Source: Labedella phragmitis (GTDB lineage Bacteria > Actinomycetota > Actinomycetes > Actinomycetales > Microbacteriaceae). From it: a DNA stretch of 64,000 nt. Position 1 is the first letter of the stretch; every line of letters starts with the position of its first letter. The DNA is taken from contig NZ_RZNB01000001.1 of assembly GCF_004078635.1 (NCBI RefSeq), forward strand, positions 496,001 through 560,000, in the 5' to 3' direction. The notes under the pieces were generated by a model, which was not told where the DNA came from, ran no database searches, and saw only the letters and a program-made list of their open reading frames with translations. The translations under genes were made by a program, and so were the position numbers. Below, one piece after another: positions 24,847 to 34,257 of this stretch.

Positions 24847-25713
24847 TCAGGCGCGTTCCACAGGGAGCCAGAGCTCACACGTCGCCGTGCTGAAGTCCTC
24901 TGCACGGTCGAGGATCGAGACGAGCGAGGGTCCGGGGCGGAGCCGCCACGGGTTCGACGGAAACCAATCGGTCGCCGTGGCGGCCCACGCCGACTGCAGT
25001 GCCGCCGGGTAGTCGCCTTCCGTGCGGAACACTGCCCACGTGTCGGCCGGTACCTCGATCACATCCAGATCGGCGGGGATGTCCGCCGCCTCGGTGACGG
25101 CGACGCCGTGCAGGTAGGTCAAGTCGCCGCCCTCGGCGTAGTCGGGGTCGACGTCGGCGCTCACCTGCAGCAGGCCCGACGGCTCGGTGTCGCCGAGGCC
25201 CTTGAGTCGTGCGTGCTCCGACGTGGGCAGTGAGGCGATGTGGGCCTGGATGTGCGGATTGACGCCCTCGTGGATGAGCGGCACTCGTGCGGCGTGGCCG
25301 ACGAGGCGAAAGGCGGGGCGGTCGGTGATGCGCGTGTCCATGGTGGTGTTCCCTTCGACGGTCAGGCGGAACCTGAGCTGTGGTTGCGTGCGAAGGGGGC
25401 CGCCGTCTCGTCGCACGTCGCCCGGTCCGGCACCGTGCACCGATCGGAACGCGCGACCGAAGGCCTCGGTCGAGCCGTAGCCGAAGCGCACCGCGATCGA
25501 CAGCAGATCACCGTCTCCGAGGACGTCCGGCGCGGCGAGACTCATGCGTCGTCGGCGGACGTACTCCGAAAGCGGCATGCCGGCGAGGGACGAGAACATG
25601 CGGCGGAGGTGGTACTCCGTCGTGCCCAGTCCCATCGACAGCGCGGCCACGTCGAGGTCGTCGGTCAGGTGGTCCTCGATGAGGTCGACCAGGCGGTTCA
25701 GTTCGGCGATCAC
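24847..25713 (-). CDS. AraC-family regulator with GyrI-like effector domain
   Basis: The GTG at 25713, behind GAAGGGA, gives 288 residues. Residues 1-105 are an AraC DNA-binding domain (FGYGSTEAFGRAFRSVHGAGPGD). The C-terminal 150 residues (DRPAFRLVGHAARVPL, VIEVPADTWAVFRTEGDYP) are a GyrI/Rob-like small-molecule-binding domain. Such Rob/SoxS-like fusions sense hydrophobic or cationic compounds. There is no clear partner; it is divergent from the DUF1684 gene. Confidence 0.87.
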   Translation of the reverse strand: MIAELNRLVDLIEDHLTDDLDVAALSMGLGTTEYHLRRMFSSLAGMPLSEYVRRRRMSLAAPDVLGDGDLLSIAVRFGYGSTEAFGRAFRSVHGAGPGDVRRDGGPLRTQPQLRFRLTVEGNTTMDTRITDRPAFRLVGHAARVPLIHEGVNPHIQAHIASLPTSEHARLKGLGDTEPSGLLQVSADVDPDYAEGGDLTYLHGVAVTEAADIPADLDVIEVPADTWAVFRTEGDYPAALQSAWAATATDWFPSNPWRLRPGPSLVSILDRAEDFSTATCELWLPVERA

Positions 25714-25958
25714 GGCGCTCCCTTCGGTCTCCACACTTCCGGTTGGACCCGATCCGCACCCTACTATCGCGGTCCGATCCGGTCGCCCGATGGGGCGGGT
25801 GGGAGCGCGCCCGCACCAGGTCGACGTGCTCCGAGGACGTAGGCCTGATCGAAAACTCACCGGATGGGGTCGATCCATTTGGATGGATCGGGAATGCAAC
25901 AAAGCGACATGAGGTTACCGCTCGGCGTCTGGTTTCTGATGAAGTGGAGCGTGTGGGA

Positions 25959-26705
25959 ATGAACGCAACGGTCGAGACCGCGATCGGCGAGTACGAGGCG
26001 TGGCAGCAGAAGCGGCGCGACGCCGTGACCGCGCCCCTCGGGAACCTCGCGCTCGTGCTCACGCACTGGAGCCCCGCAGGCGCCCCGGCCGTCGACGACG
26101 CGACCGCTCGCGAGGGCCAGCCCGACTCCGCCGTGCTCACGCGCTTGCAGCGCACCGACATCGACACGGGCGAGCCGCAAGAGGGCTACCGGATCTGGCG
26201 CGCCGACTCTCCTGCGAACCAGGCGTTCGAGGGCATCGAGTACTACGACTACGCGCCGGAGTGGGTCATCGAGGGCCGGTTCGAACTCGTCGATGAGCAG
26301 CGCGTCGTGCCCTTCGAGCACATCAGAGACGCCGGTGCCACGCGCGGACTCCCCGTCTCGGGTGACCTCGTCTTCGACCTCGACGGCGTCGAGTACCGCT
26401 TCGCCGCGTTCGACACCGATCACGACGGGCACGCGAGTCTGCAGCTCGTCTTCGGCGACACGACGAACGGTCGCGAGAGCTACGGCGCCGGCCGCTTTCT
26501 CTTCCTCGACCACCCCGGAGCGACGAGCGACCTCGCCCCCGGAGACAGCATCCCGATCACGATCGACTTCAATCGCGCCATCGTGCCGCCGTGCGGTTTC
26601 TCCAACCAGATGAACTGTCCGCTCCCGCCGCTGCAGAACCGGTTGCCGGTCCCGCTCCGCGCGGGGGAGAAGCGAGTGCGCTTCTCGGACGGCTTCTCGA
26701 TCTGA
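25959..26705 (+). CDS. DUF1684 domain protein
   Basis: The protein has 248 residues from the ATG at 25959. Its C-terminal signature PPCGFSNQMNCPLPPLQNR followed by LPVPLRAGEK is diagnostic of DUF1684. The N-terminal part has a conserved LALVLTHWSPAG segment. No signal peptide is seen. The biochemical role of this family is not established. It may be read with the downstream peptide transporter, 127 bases away. Confidence 0.85.
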   Translation: MNATVETAIGEYEAWQQKRRDAVTAPLGNLALVLTHWSPAGAPAVDDATAREGQPDSAVLTRLQRTDIDTGEPQEGYRIWRADSPANQAFEGIEYYDYAPEWVIEGRFELVDEQRVVPFEHIRDAGATRGLPVSGDLVFDLDGVEYRFAAFDTDHDGHASLQLVFGDTTNGRESYGAGRFLFLDHPGATSDLAPGDSIPITIDFNRAIVPPCGFSNQMNCPLPPLQNRLPVPLRAGEKRVRFSDGFSI

Positions 26706-26832
26706 CGGACTCTCGTCCGCAGCTGTGGCGTCGGGATTCGTCCGTTCGCACTCGCACCTCCTCACTCATCTCCGCGGCACCGCCGCCCCGGGGACGCGAT
26801 CGGCGTCCCCGCACCCAGCAAAGGACTCTGAC

Positions 26833-28344
26833 GTGATCACACGCCACCACCGAAACCGACTCACGGCCACACTCGCCGCCGCCACCGCGAGCCTCCTCGT
26901 CCTCGCGGGCTGCGCGGGAGGCGCCGGATCGACCGGGGCCGCCCCCGACGCGAACGCCGAGATCATCGTCGGCTCGCAGAACGAACCCACGAACCTCGAC
27001 CAGATCTTCGGCGGCAGCTCCGGCGTCACCGAGGTCTTCACCGGAAACGTCTACGAGGGCCTCTTCAGGATCACCGACGACGCCGAGGTCGAGCCGCTCC
27101 TCGCGGCCGAGACCGAGGTCTCCGAGGACGGCCTCACCTACACGTTCACGCTGCAGGACGCGACGTTCCACTCGGGAGCGCCGCTCACCGCGGAGGCCGT
27201 GAAGTACAGCCTCGAGCGCTTCATCGGCGAGGAGTCGATCGCGGCCCGCAAGAGCCAGCTGAGCGTCATCGACACCGTCACGGCCGTCGACGACAAGACC
27301 GTGGAAGTGACGCTCTCGAGCAAGTCGATCAGCTTCACCTACAACCTCGGCTACGTCTGGATCGTCAACCCGGAGGCGGGCGACCTCACGGCCGCGGCCG
27401 ACGGCACCGGTCCGTACTCCCTCGGCGACTACCGCAAGGGCGACTCGATCACCCTCGAGGTGAACGACGACTACTGGGGCGACGCGCCCGCCAACGGCGG
27501 CGTGGTCTACCAGTACTACGCCGACCCGACGGCCCTCAACAACGCCCTCGTCACGGGCGCGGTCGACCTCGTGACGAGCCAGTCGAACCCCGACAGCCTC
27601 GCCGAGTTCGAATCGGGCGACTACGAGATCATCGAGGGCACGTCGACGACGAAGGAGCTGCTCGCGTTCAACGACCGCGTGGCTCCCTTCGACGACGTGA
27701 ACGTGCGGAAGGCGGTCTACTCGGCCATCGACCGCGAACAGCTGCTCGACGCGATCTGGGACGGCCGCGGCCAGCTCATCGGCTCGATGGTCCCCCCGTC
27801 GGAGCCGTGGTACCTCGACCTCGCGGACAACAACCCGTACGACCCCGAGCTCTCGGCCGACCTGCTCGCCGACGCGGGCTACGCCGACGGCTTCTCGTTC
27901 ACGATCGACACCCCCGACTCGGGCGTCCACTCGACGGTCGCGGAGTTCCTCCAGACGGAGCTCGCGAAGGTCGGCGTGACGGTCGACATCAACATCATCA
28001 CCGACGACGAGTGGTACGAGAAGGTCTACACGGACCACGACTTCGAGGCGACGCTGCAGGGCCACGTCAACGATCGTGACATCAACTTCTACGGCAACCC
28101 CGACTTCTACTGGGGCTACGACGACGCCGAGGTCCAGGGCTGGCTCGCCGAGGCCGAGCAGGCCGACTCGACGGAGCAGCAGACGGAGCTCATCACGCAG
28201 GTGAACCAGAAGATCTCCGACGACGCCGCGAGCGTCTGGCTGTACCTCAACCCGCAGCTGCGCATCGTGCGCGACGGCATCACCGGTGTGCCCGAGAATG
28301 GGCTCAACTCCCTCTTCTACGTGTACGACATCCAGGAGGCGTAG
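26833..28344 (+). CDS. Peptide/nickel-type ABC transporter substrate-binding lipoprotein
   Basis: The GTG at 26833 gives 503 residues. The signal ends in VLAGC, and a family 5 solute-binding fold follows (ADGTGPYSLGDYRKGDSITLEVNDDYWG split over the core, later DVNVRKAVYSAIDREQL). It collects peptides or a similar ligand for the four downstream genes. AGGAGG near its 3' end serves as ribosome site for the next gene. Confidence 0.92.
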   Translation: MITRHHRNRLTATLAAATASLLVLAGCAGGAGSTGAAPDANAEIIVGSQNEPTNLDQIFGGSSGVTEVFTGNVYEGLFRITDDAEVEPLLAAETEVSEDGLTYTFTLQDATFHSGAPLTAEAVKYSLERFIGEESIAARKSQLSVIDTVTAVDDKTVEVTLSSKSISFTYNLGYVWIVNPEAGDLTAAADGTGPYSLGDYRKGDSITLEVNDDYWGDAPANGGVVYQYYADPTALNNALVTGAVDLVTSQSNPDSLAEFESGDYEIIEGTSTTKELLAFNDRVAPFDDVNVRKAVYSAIDREQLLDAIWDGRGQLIGSMVPPSEPWYLDLADNNPYDPELSADLLADAGYADGFSFTIDTPDSGVHSTVAEFLQTELAKVGVTVDINIITDDEWYEKVYTDHDFEATLQGHVNDRDINFYGNPDFYWGYDDAEVQGWLAEAEQADSTEQQTELITQVNQKISDDAASVWLYLNPQLRIVRDGITGVPENGLNSLFYVYDIQEA

Positions 28345-28347
28345 GCC

Positions 28348-29325
28348 ATCGGCCGGTATCTGCTCCGACGGACAGGATTGCTGCTGCTCGCGTTCGCGCT
28401 GGCCGTGGTGATCCTGTTCGTCGTGCTGCGGTTGCTCGGCAATCCCGTTTACGCGCTCATCAGTGTCGGAGCGACCGACGAGGAGATCGCGGCCGCCGCC
28501 GCGCGTCTCGGCGTCGACCGCCCGATCCTCGAGCAGTTCGGCGACTACGTGCTGCAGCTCACACGGCTCGACCTGGGCAGGTCGTTCACGAACAACCTGC
28601 CCGTCGGCGACGAGATCCTCCGTCGGCTCAACGTGACACTGCCGCTCACAGTGCTCGCGTTCCTCCTCTCCGTCGTCATCGCCGTGCCGGTGGGTTTCAT
28701 CGCCGCGTGGCGCTCGCGCACCTGGTACGGGACGGCGTTCTCGGCGGTGTCGCAGCTCGGCGGCGCGGTGCCCGTGTTCTGGGTCGGCATCCTGCTCGTC
28801 ACGGCGCTCGCGCTGAACGCGCGGATCTTCCCCGCCGGCGGCTTCCCGCGTAGCGACTGGGAGGACCCCGGCGCGGCCCTCTTCTCACTCACCCTGCCCG
28901 TGCTCACGATCGCGATCGTCTCGGGGAGCGACCTCGCGCGCTACGTGCGGAGCGCGACGCTCGACGTGCTCGGTCAGCAGTACATGCGCGCGGCGCGGGC
29001 GACCGGTCAGAGCTTTGCAGGCGCGTTCGTGCGGCACGGCATCCGCAACGGCATCGTGCCGGTGATCTCGATCCTCGCGATCCAGCTGTCGACGACGTTC
29101 GTCGGGGCGGTCATCGTCGAGCGGGTCTTCGCGCTGCCGGGACTCGGCGACATGCTGCTCGTGGCAATCCAGGAGCAGGACTTTCCGAGCGTGCAGGGTG
29201 TGCTGCTGGTCTCGACGACTCTCGTGCTGCTGCTCGGCTTCGTCGCCGACGTCGTGCAGCGGATCATCGATCCACGGTTGCGGGCGTCCGTCTCCGGCAA
29301 CCGGAGAGCGAGGGCGATCGCGTGA
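28348..29325 (+). CDS. Peptide/nickel-type ABC permease (DppB-like), probable ATC start
   Basis: The permease has about six membrane segments and the DppB-type loop ARATGQSFAGAFVRHGIRN. No ATG, GTG or TTG gives the usual N-terminus: the family starts about MxRYLLRR, and here GRYLLRRTGLLLLAF is preceded by ATC at 28348. AGGAGG at 28334-28339 is exactly eight bases upstream of that ATC, an ideal spacing. From there the protein has 325 residues. The first canonical start, TTG at 28378, would remove the cytoplasmic arm and part of helix 1. Confidence 0.85.
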   Translation: MGRYLLRRTGLLLLAFALAVVILFVVLRLLGNPVYALISVGATDEEIAAAAARLGVDRPILEQFGDYVLQLTRLDLGRSFTNNLPVGDEILRRLNVTLPLTVLAFLLSVVIAVPVGFIAAWRSRTWYGTAFSAVSQLGGAVPVFWVGILLVTALALNARIFPAGGFPRSDWEDPGAALFSLTLPVLTIAIVSGSDLARYVRSATLDVLGQQYMRAARATGQSFAGAFVRHGIRNGIVPVISILAIQLSTTFVGAVIVERVFALPGLGDMLLVAIQEQDFPSVQGVLLVSTTLVLLLGFVADVVQRIIDPRLRASVSGNRRARAIA

Positions 29326-30191
29326 CCGTCTCCGTTCCCACCGCCGCTGAGCAGAAGCCCGTCGTGCGGCGCGCGCGCCGTCGCACGTCGATCAACCTCG
29401 TCGTCGGAGGTGTGCTCTTCGGCGTCATCGTCACCGTGGCGGTCCTGTCGTTGTTCGCGCTCCCGTACGAGCCGTCCGACACGACGGGCGGTCGGCTGCA
29501 GCCGCCGTCGGGCGAGCACTGGGCGGGGACGGACCGGCTCGGCCGCGACCTCTTCACGCAACTCATGATCGGCGCGCGCCTCGCGATGCTCACGGGACTC
29601 GGGTCCGTCGCGATCGCCGCGGTCGTGGGGGTCGTCGTCGGCCTCGTCGCCGCGACGGCGGGCCGCTGGATCGACGACGCGCTCTCGAGCCTCCTCGACA
29701 TCGCGATCGCCTTCCCGACGCTGCTGCTCGCGATGCTCGTCGTCGCGTGGCGTGGCGCCTCCCTCGACTCCGCGATCCTCGCGATCGGACTCGCGGGCTC
29801 GGCGGTCATCGCGAGACTCACGCGCGTGACCGCCTCGCGCGTCCTCGCGCAGGAGTTCGTGAAGGCATCACGTACATCGGGCACGGGCACCCTCCGCCTC
29901 ATCCGCCTGCACGTGCTCCCCAACGTCTGGCCGACGCTCATCGTGCCGCTCGCCCTGCAGTTCGGCGGCGCGGTGGTCGCGGAGGCCTCGCTCTCCTACG
30001 TCGGCCTCGGCTCGCCGCCGCCGAACGCGTCGTGGGGGCGCATGCTGCAGGAGGCGCAGAGCACCGTGCTCGTCGCGCCGTCGGCGGCGATCCTCCCCGG
30101 GCTCCTCCTCGTCGCCACGATCATCGGCGTCAACCTTCTGGCCGACGGTCTGCGCGACGTCGCCGATCCGGCGGGACGGAGCATCCGATGA
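29322..30191 (+). CDS. Peptide/nickel-type ABC permease (DppC-like)
   Basis: This 289-residue permease starts at GTG 29322, overlapping the previous stop by GTGA. HWAGTDRLGRDLFTQLMIGAR is the DppC signature (the GTDxxGRD motif), and ASRTSGTGTLRLIRLHVLPN is the ATPase-contact loop. It forms the channel with the upstream permease. Confidence 0.93.
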   Translation: MTVSVPTAAEQKPVVRRARRRTSINLVVGGVLFGVIVTVAVLSLFALPYEPSDTTGGRLQPPSGEHWAGTDRLGRDLFTQLMIGARLAMLTGLGSVAIAAVVGVVVGLVAATAGRWIDDALSSLLDIAIAFPTLLLAMLVVAWRGASLDSAILAIGLAGSAVIARLTRVTASRVLAQEFVKASRTSGTGTLRLIRLHVLPNVWPTLIVPLALQFGGAVVAEASLSYVGLGSPPPNASWGRMLQEAQSTVLVAPSAAILPGLLLVATIIGVNLLADGLRDVADPAGRSIR

Positions 30192-31021
30192 CCGCCTTGC
30201 TGTCCGTCGATTCCCTCGGCGTGCACCTCGACGGCGTCGCGGGGGCTCCGCTCGTCGACGACGTCTCGTTCGAGGTCGCCGAGGGCGAGCGGCTCGGCGT
30301 GATCGGGGAGTCCGGGTCGGGGAAGTCGCTCACGGCGCTCGCCGTGCTCCGTCTGCTCGCGCACCCCCTGCGAGCCACGGGTTCGATCCGACTCGCGACG
30401 GGTGAGGGAGACGTCGAGGTGATCGGTGCCCGCCAACGCCGCCTCGACGGGGTGCGCGGATCGACCGTCGGCGCGGTCTTCCAGGAGCCGCTCGCCTCGC
30501 TCGACCCGCTCATGCGCATCGGCGCCCAGTTGGCCTGGCCGCTCCGGCGTCACCGCGGCCTCCGGGGTGACGCCCTCCGTCGCGCCGTGCTCGACGCGCT
30601 CGCCGAGGTGCAACTCGCGGCACCGGAGCGGATCGCCCGGTCGTTCATCCACGAGGTGTCGGGCGGTCAGCGCCAGCGTGTGGCGATCGCCCTCGCCCTC
30701 GCCGCTCAGCCGCGGCTCCTCATCGCAGACGAGCCCACGACGGCGCTCGACGTGACGGTTCAGGCCGGAGTACTCGAGCTCATCCAGTCGTCGGTCGCCG
30801 AGCGTGGCATGTCGCTCGTGTTCATCAGTCACGACCTGCCCGTCGTCGCCGGCATCGCCGACCGGGTCGTCGTGATGCGGGCGGGGCGCGTCGTCGAGAC
30901 GGGGGAGACGCGGCAGCTGCTCTCGGCGCCACGGGAGGGCTACACCCGGACGCTCGTCGCCGCCTCGCGAGCACTCGACGACCTGCTTCCCGCCGCGCCA
31001 CTCGACGGAGGGCGAGTATGA
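30188..31021 (+). CDS. Peptide/nickel-type ABC ATPase 1 (DppD-like)
   Basis: The protein has 277 residues from the ATG at 30188, which overlaps the permease stop. Walker A is GESGSGKS, the signature is VSGGQRQRVAIALAL, and Walker B is LLIADEPTTALD. The gene overlaps the next ATPase gene by ATGA. It hydrolyses ATP for import. The C-terminus is shorter than in DppD and lacks the oligopeptide-type extension with its Cys cluster. Confidence 0.93.
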   Translation: MTALLSVDSLGVHLDGVAGAPLVDDVSFEVAEGERLGVIGESGSGKSLTALAVLRLLAHPLRATGSIRLATGEGDVEVIGARQRRLDGVRGSTVGAVFQEPLASLDPLMRIGAQLAWPLRRHRGLRGDALRRAVLDALAEVQLAAPERIARSFIHEVSGGQRQRVAIALALAAQPRLLIADEPTTALDVTVQAGVLELIQSSVAERGMSLVFISHDLPVVAGIADRVVVMRAGRVVETGETRQLLSAPREGYTRTLVAASRALDDLLPAAPLDGGRV

Positions 31022-31818
31022 CCGCCGCGACGCCCGGTGAGGCGCAGGCGAACGCCGCGCCGGTCGTCCTCGCCGCCGATCGCGTGAGCTTCTCCTACGG
31101 TCGCGGGGCCGAGGTGCTCCACGACGTCTCGCTCGCACTCGTCCCGGGTGAGAGTGTCGGTCTCGTCGGGGAGTCGGGCGCCGGGAAGACCTCGCTGCTC
31201 CGGTTGCTGCTCGGGCTCGGCGCGCCCACATCGGGTGAGATCCGCTTCGAGGGACACGCGCTCGACCGTCGCGACACCCGCTCGATGCTGGCGTTCCGTC
31301 GGGCTGTGCAGCCCGTCTACCAGGACCCCTTCTCCTCCCTCGACCCGCGCATGCGCGTGGGGGACTCCGTCGCGGAGCCGCTGCGCTCCCTCGGGATCGC
31401 GGGCGGCCGTACCGAGCGGGCCGCTCGCGTCACCGAGCTCCTCGAGTCGGTCGGGCTCCCGGCCGATGCCGCCGAGCGCTACCCTGACGCGTTCTCCGGA
31501 GGGCAGCGTCAACGCATCGCGATCGCGCGCGCCCTCGCACCCGAGCCGCGCGTGATCCTCGCTGATGAGCCCGTGAGCGCCCTCGACACGTCGGTGCGGA
31601 TGCAGGTCATCGAGCTGTTCCAGCGCCTCGCACGGGAGCGGGGGATCGGGCTCCTGCTCGTCTCCCACGACCTCACGATCGTGGCCGCGCTGTGCCGTCG
31701 CATCGCCGTGCTCGAGGGCGGAATCATCGTCGAGCAGGGCGAGACGCGCTCGGTGCTCACCGAGCCGCGGCACCCGTACACGCGGCGCCTGCTCGACTCC
31801 GTTCCCCGCCTGCCCTGA
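31018..31818 (+). CDS. Peptide/nickel-type ABC ATPase 2 (DppF-like)
   Basis: This 266-residue ATPase has Walker A GESGAGKT, Q-loop VYQDPFSSLDPRM, signature FSGGQRQRIAIARAL and Walker B ILADEPVSALD. It completes the five-gene transporter with the second nucleotide-binding subunit. The end HPYTRRLLDSVPRLP is typical. Confidence 0.93.
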   Translation: MTAATPGEAQANAAPVVLAADRVSFSYGRGAEVLHDVSLALVPGESVGLVGESGAGKTSLLRLLLGLGAPTSGEIRFEGHALDRRDTRSMLAFRRAVQPVYQDPFSSLDPRMRVGDSVAEPLRSLGIAGGRTERAARVTELLESVGLPADAAERYPDAFSGGQRQRIAIARALAPEPRVILADEPVSALDTSVRMQVIELFQRLARERGIGLLLVSHDLTIVAALCRRIAVLEGGIIVEQGETRSVLTEPRHPYTRRLLDSVPRLP

Positions 31819-31930
31819 ACTGCGACCGCAACCGCCGACCGCCAACCGCCGAACGGCACGAAGCAATCCGGTTCGGCGTGGAGGGATCGACGCGGCGAAT
31901 GGCGAGCGTCTACGATCCAGGTCGGCGTGG

Positions 31931-32185
31931 ATGGCGAACAGCTACATCGCGACGACCACTGACGCGTCCGCCTCCGGGCCGACGCCGGGCAACTCGACGA
32001 CGTACTCCTACGATGCAATCGGCACCGTCACCAGCGTCTCTCTTCCGACGGGCGCGGTGGCCAGTGCCACCTACGCGACGGGCACGAGCCGCGCAGGCAC
32101 GGGCGGGACGAAGTTCCAGCCGAACTCCTCCATAGACGCCGCCGGTAATGGGAAGAAGTTCGACTACGACGGCAACAACAACGTC
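31931..32185 (+). pseudogene. RHS/YD-repeat protein fragment
   Basis: The frame encodes TTYSYDAIGTVTSVSLPTGA and later GNGKKFDYDGNNNVI, two YD-type repeats as found in RHS and wall-associated toxins of over 1,000 residues. No start site, signal or toxin tip is present. The homology stops where the convergent alcohol dehydrogenase fragment begins. It marks a recombination scar in the 558-base gap at 31819-32376. Confidence 0.6.
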
Positions 32186-32339
32186 ATCCCAGAGCCCAGC
32201 GCCCTGCCCAGGCTTGTCTCCGCGCTCCCGCCGACTCGATCCTGACTAGCACCTCGTCCCCGCGAATCTCGCCGACGTCGAGGTATTCCAGGCTGACGGT
32301 CTTCACCGCGCGCATCACCGTGGCATGGGTGTCCGGCAT
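32184..32339 (-). pseudogene. Alcohol dehydrogenase N-terminal fragment
   Basis: This 51-codon frame reads MRAVKTVSLEYLDVGEIRGD then EVLVRIESAGA. It matches the start of zinc/medium-chain dehydrogenases (xxAVxxxxxxxLxVxxVxxxxxxxGEVLVRIxAAG) and then loses homology. It lies 37 bases downstream of the SDR stop on the same strand, so it was probably a second gene of that operon before truncation. Confidence 0.5.
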
Positions 32340-32376
32340 GGTCGCTTCTTTCAGCCGTGTGCGGGTTCCGGGAGTA

Positions 32377-33135
32377 TTAGGGCTGGTCGGTGGGGCGGAT
32401 GACGATCTCGTTCACCGCGACCCGGCGGGGGCTGGTCACGATGAACGCGGCGGCTTCAGCGACGTCCTCGGCGTGCAGCGCCTCGACCTCACCGAACATC
32501 GAGGTGAAGCCCTCCGCGGCGCCTTCCTTCTGGTCGAACAGCTCGCTCTCGGTGCGGCCCGGCTCGATGACCGAGAAGCGGACGTTACGGGTGGTGTACT
32601 CCTGACGCCATGCCTCGGTGGCCGAGGTGACGGCGAACTTCGTCGCGGTGTAGACGGCGACGCCGGCCGCGGCGACCCGGCCCGACACGGAGGAGATGTT
32701 GACGACGTCGGCGACGGTGCGGGAGTTGCTCTGTGCGGCTTCGAGGAGATGGGGGAGTGCGGCTTTGGTGACGTAGAGCAGGCCGCGGAGATTGATGTCG
32801 ATCATCTGGTCCCACTCCTCCAGGGGCGACTCGTCGGAGGGGCCGTTGAGCATGGTGCCAGCGGCGTTGACGAGGGTGTCGACGCGGCCGAGTTCGGTCA
32901 CGACCCGTTCGATCGCGGTGTGGGCGGAGTCGGCGTCGGTGAGGTCGGCGCCGATGACCAGCGCGGTGCCGCCTTCGGCCCGGACCTGGGTGGCGAGCTC
33001 CTGGAGGCGGTCTTCGCGGCGGGCGATGAGGGCGACGGTGGCGCCAGCGGCGGACAGTCGGCGGGCGGTCGCACGGCCGATGCCGCTCGATGCGCCGGTG
33101 ATGACCGCGACGGCCCCGTTCAGGTTCTCGGACAT
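32377..33135 (-). CDS. SDR-family oxidoreductase
   Basis: This is a classical short-chain dehydrogenase of 252 residues. The cofactor loop is ITGASSGIGRATARRL, the NAG motif is LVNAAGTM, and the catalytic residues are Ser in NISSVSGRV and the YxxxK of VYTATKFAV. It reduces or oxidises an unknown carbonyl or alcohol with NAD(P). It is divergent from an XRE/MmyB-type regulator, a very common actinobacterial pairing in which the regulator controls the dehydrogenase. Confidence 0.9.
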   Translation of the reverse strand: MSENLNGAVAVITGASSGIGRATARRLSAAGATVALIARREDRLQELATQVRAEGGTALVIGADLTDADSAHTAIERVVTELGRVDTLVNAAGTMLNGPSDESPLEEWDQMIDINLRGLLYVTKAALPHLLEAAQSNSRTVADVVNISSVSGRVAAAGVAVYTATKFAVTSATEAWRQEYTTRNVRFSVIEPGRTESELFDQKEGAAEGFTSMFGEVEALHAEDVAEAAAFIVTSPRRVAVNEIVIRPTDQP

Positions 33136-33222
33136 GGTTGGTTTCCTTCGGTAGTCGGACTGAATGCGTGCTTCACAAGCTGAACATCCCCGACCGGTGA
33201 CCGTGCCGGCTTAGCCCGCACT

Positions 33223-33255
33223 GGTCCACCTAGCACCACGAGTACCTGCTAGACC
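33223..33255. promoter_or_regulatory. Inverted repeat in SDR-XRE divergent promoter
   Basis: CTAGCA (33230-33235) and TGCTAG (33247-33252) are spaced by 11 bases and flanked by GGTC and GACC. The site is 37-69 bases upstream of the XRE regulator start, a plausible binding site for it. Confidence 0.4.
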
Positions 33256-33291
33256 CGTGAGCCGGGCTCTGCTCAGGAGCAGACTGGTGGT

Positions 33292-34185
33292 GTGACCGAA
33301 TCTCACGACCTCCGCGAGTTCCTGATGTCACGCCGCGCCCAAATCGACCCGGCGTCGACGGGGCTTCCCGAGACCGCGACCGCCCGCCGCGGGAAAGGTC
33401 TGCGCCGGGAAGAGGTCGCCGCTTTGGCCGGCATGAGCGTCGACTACTATGCCCGACTTGAGCAGGGTCGGATCGGCAACGTCTCCGACCAGATCCTCAC
33501 TGCGATCGAAGATGTCCTCGGACTCACCCCGCTCGAACGCGATCACCTGCGCGCTCTGGTGCGCACTGAACCGGCGCAGGCCCGCAAAAAGGCGCCGCCA
33601 GCCACGCGAGTGCGCCGCAGTCTCCGGGATCTGATCGTAGCGATGGACCCCATCCCGGTGATCCTGCAAGGCCCGCGGATGGAGGTCTTGGCGTGGAACC
33701 GCGCCGCGACGACCCTTCTCGCCGACTTCGCCGCCATGTCGCCCTCGGATCGCAATATCGCCCGTTGGCTGTTCCTCGACTCCTCAACACGCACGAAGTA
33801 CCCGGACTGGGAAGATGTGGCCGCGCCGACCGTCGCAGCGCTCCGCGCCGCGCGCGACCCCCGCCGTCCCGACGAGGCGTTGGAACGGCTCGTCGGCGAG
33901 CTGTCCGTCGCCTCGGAGGACTTCGCCCGGTTCTGGGCCGGCTACCGGCTGTTCAAGCATGGTCACGGCGCCAAGCGCATCTTCCACGAGACCGTGGGCA
34001 CAATGACTCTCAACTACGAGACGTTCGATGTCCCCGACTCCGGCGGACAGTTCTTTTCCACCTACACCGCCGACGTGGGGTCGCCCTCGGCCGAGAAGCT
34101 GCAGATCCTCCTGAGTTGGAATGAGCCTGTGCCTATTTCGCGAGGACAGGAAGCCGGCGCTCCACGGGCCGTCGACGAGCATTGA
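33292..34185 (+). CDS. XRE regulator with MmyB-like ligand-binding domain
   Basis: The GTG start gives 297 residues. Residues 1-75 are a helix-turn-helix domain (GLRREEVAALAGMSVDYYARLEQG). The MmyB-like domain follows (PVILQGPRMEVLAWNRAATTLL, FHHxxVG-like HETVGTMTLNYETFDVPD). In this family the second domain binds a fatty-acid-like ligand. The divergent SDR gene is its probable target. The last 18 residues do not resemble the usual family ending. Confidence 0.9.
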   Translation: MTESHDLREFLMSRRAQIDPASTGLPETATARRGKGLRREEVAALAGMSVDYYARLEQGRIGNVSDQILTAIEDVLGLTPLERDHLRALVRTEPAQARKKAPPATRVRRSLRDLIVAMDPIPVILQGPRMEVLAWNRAATTLLADFAAMSPSDRNIARWLFLDSSTRTKYPDWEDVAAPTVAALRAARDPRRPDEALERLVGELSVASEDFARFWAGYRLFKHGHGAKRIFHETVGTMTLNYETFDVPDSGGQFFSTYTADVGSPSAEKLQILLSWNEPVPISRGQEAGAPRAVDEH

Positions 34186-34215
34186 TTGGCGACTCACGCG
34201 AGAACTCCGTCCCGT

Positions 34216-34247
34216 CTAGTGCGTGTTGCTAAACGGCCATGCTCAGG
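34216..34247 (+). repeat. Outer left inverted repeat
   Basis: The 32 bases begin CTAGTGCGTGTTGCTAAACG and are the reverse complement of 35719-35750 with one mismatch (T at 34220). Confidence 0.85.
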
Positions 34248-34257
34248 CGCCAGCGGT

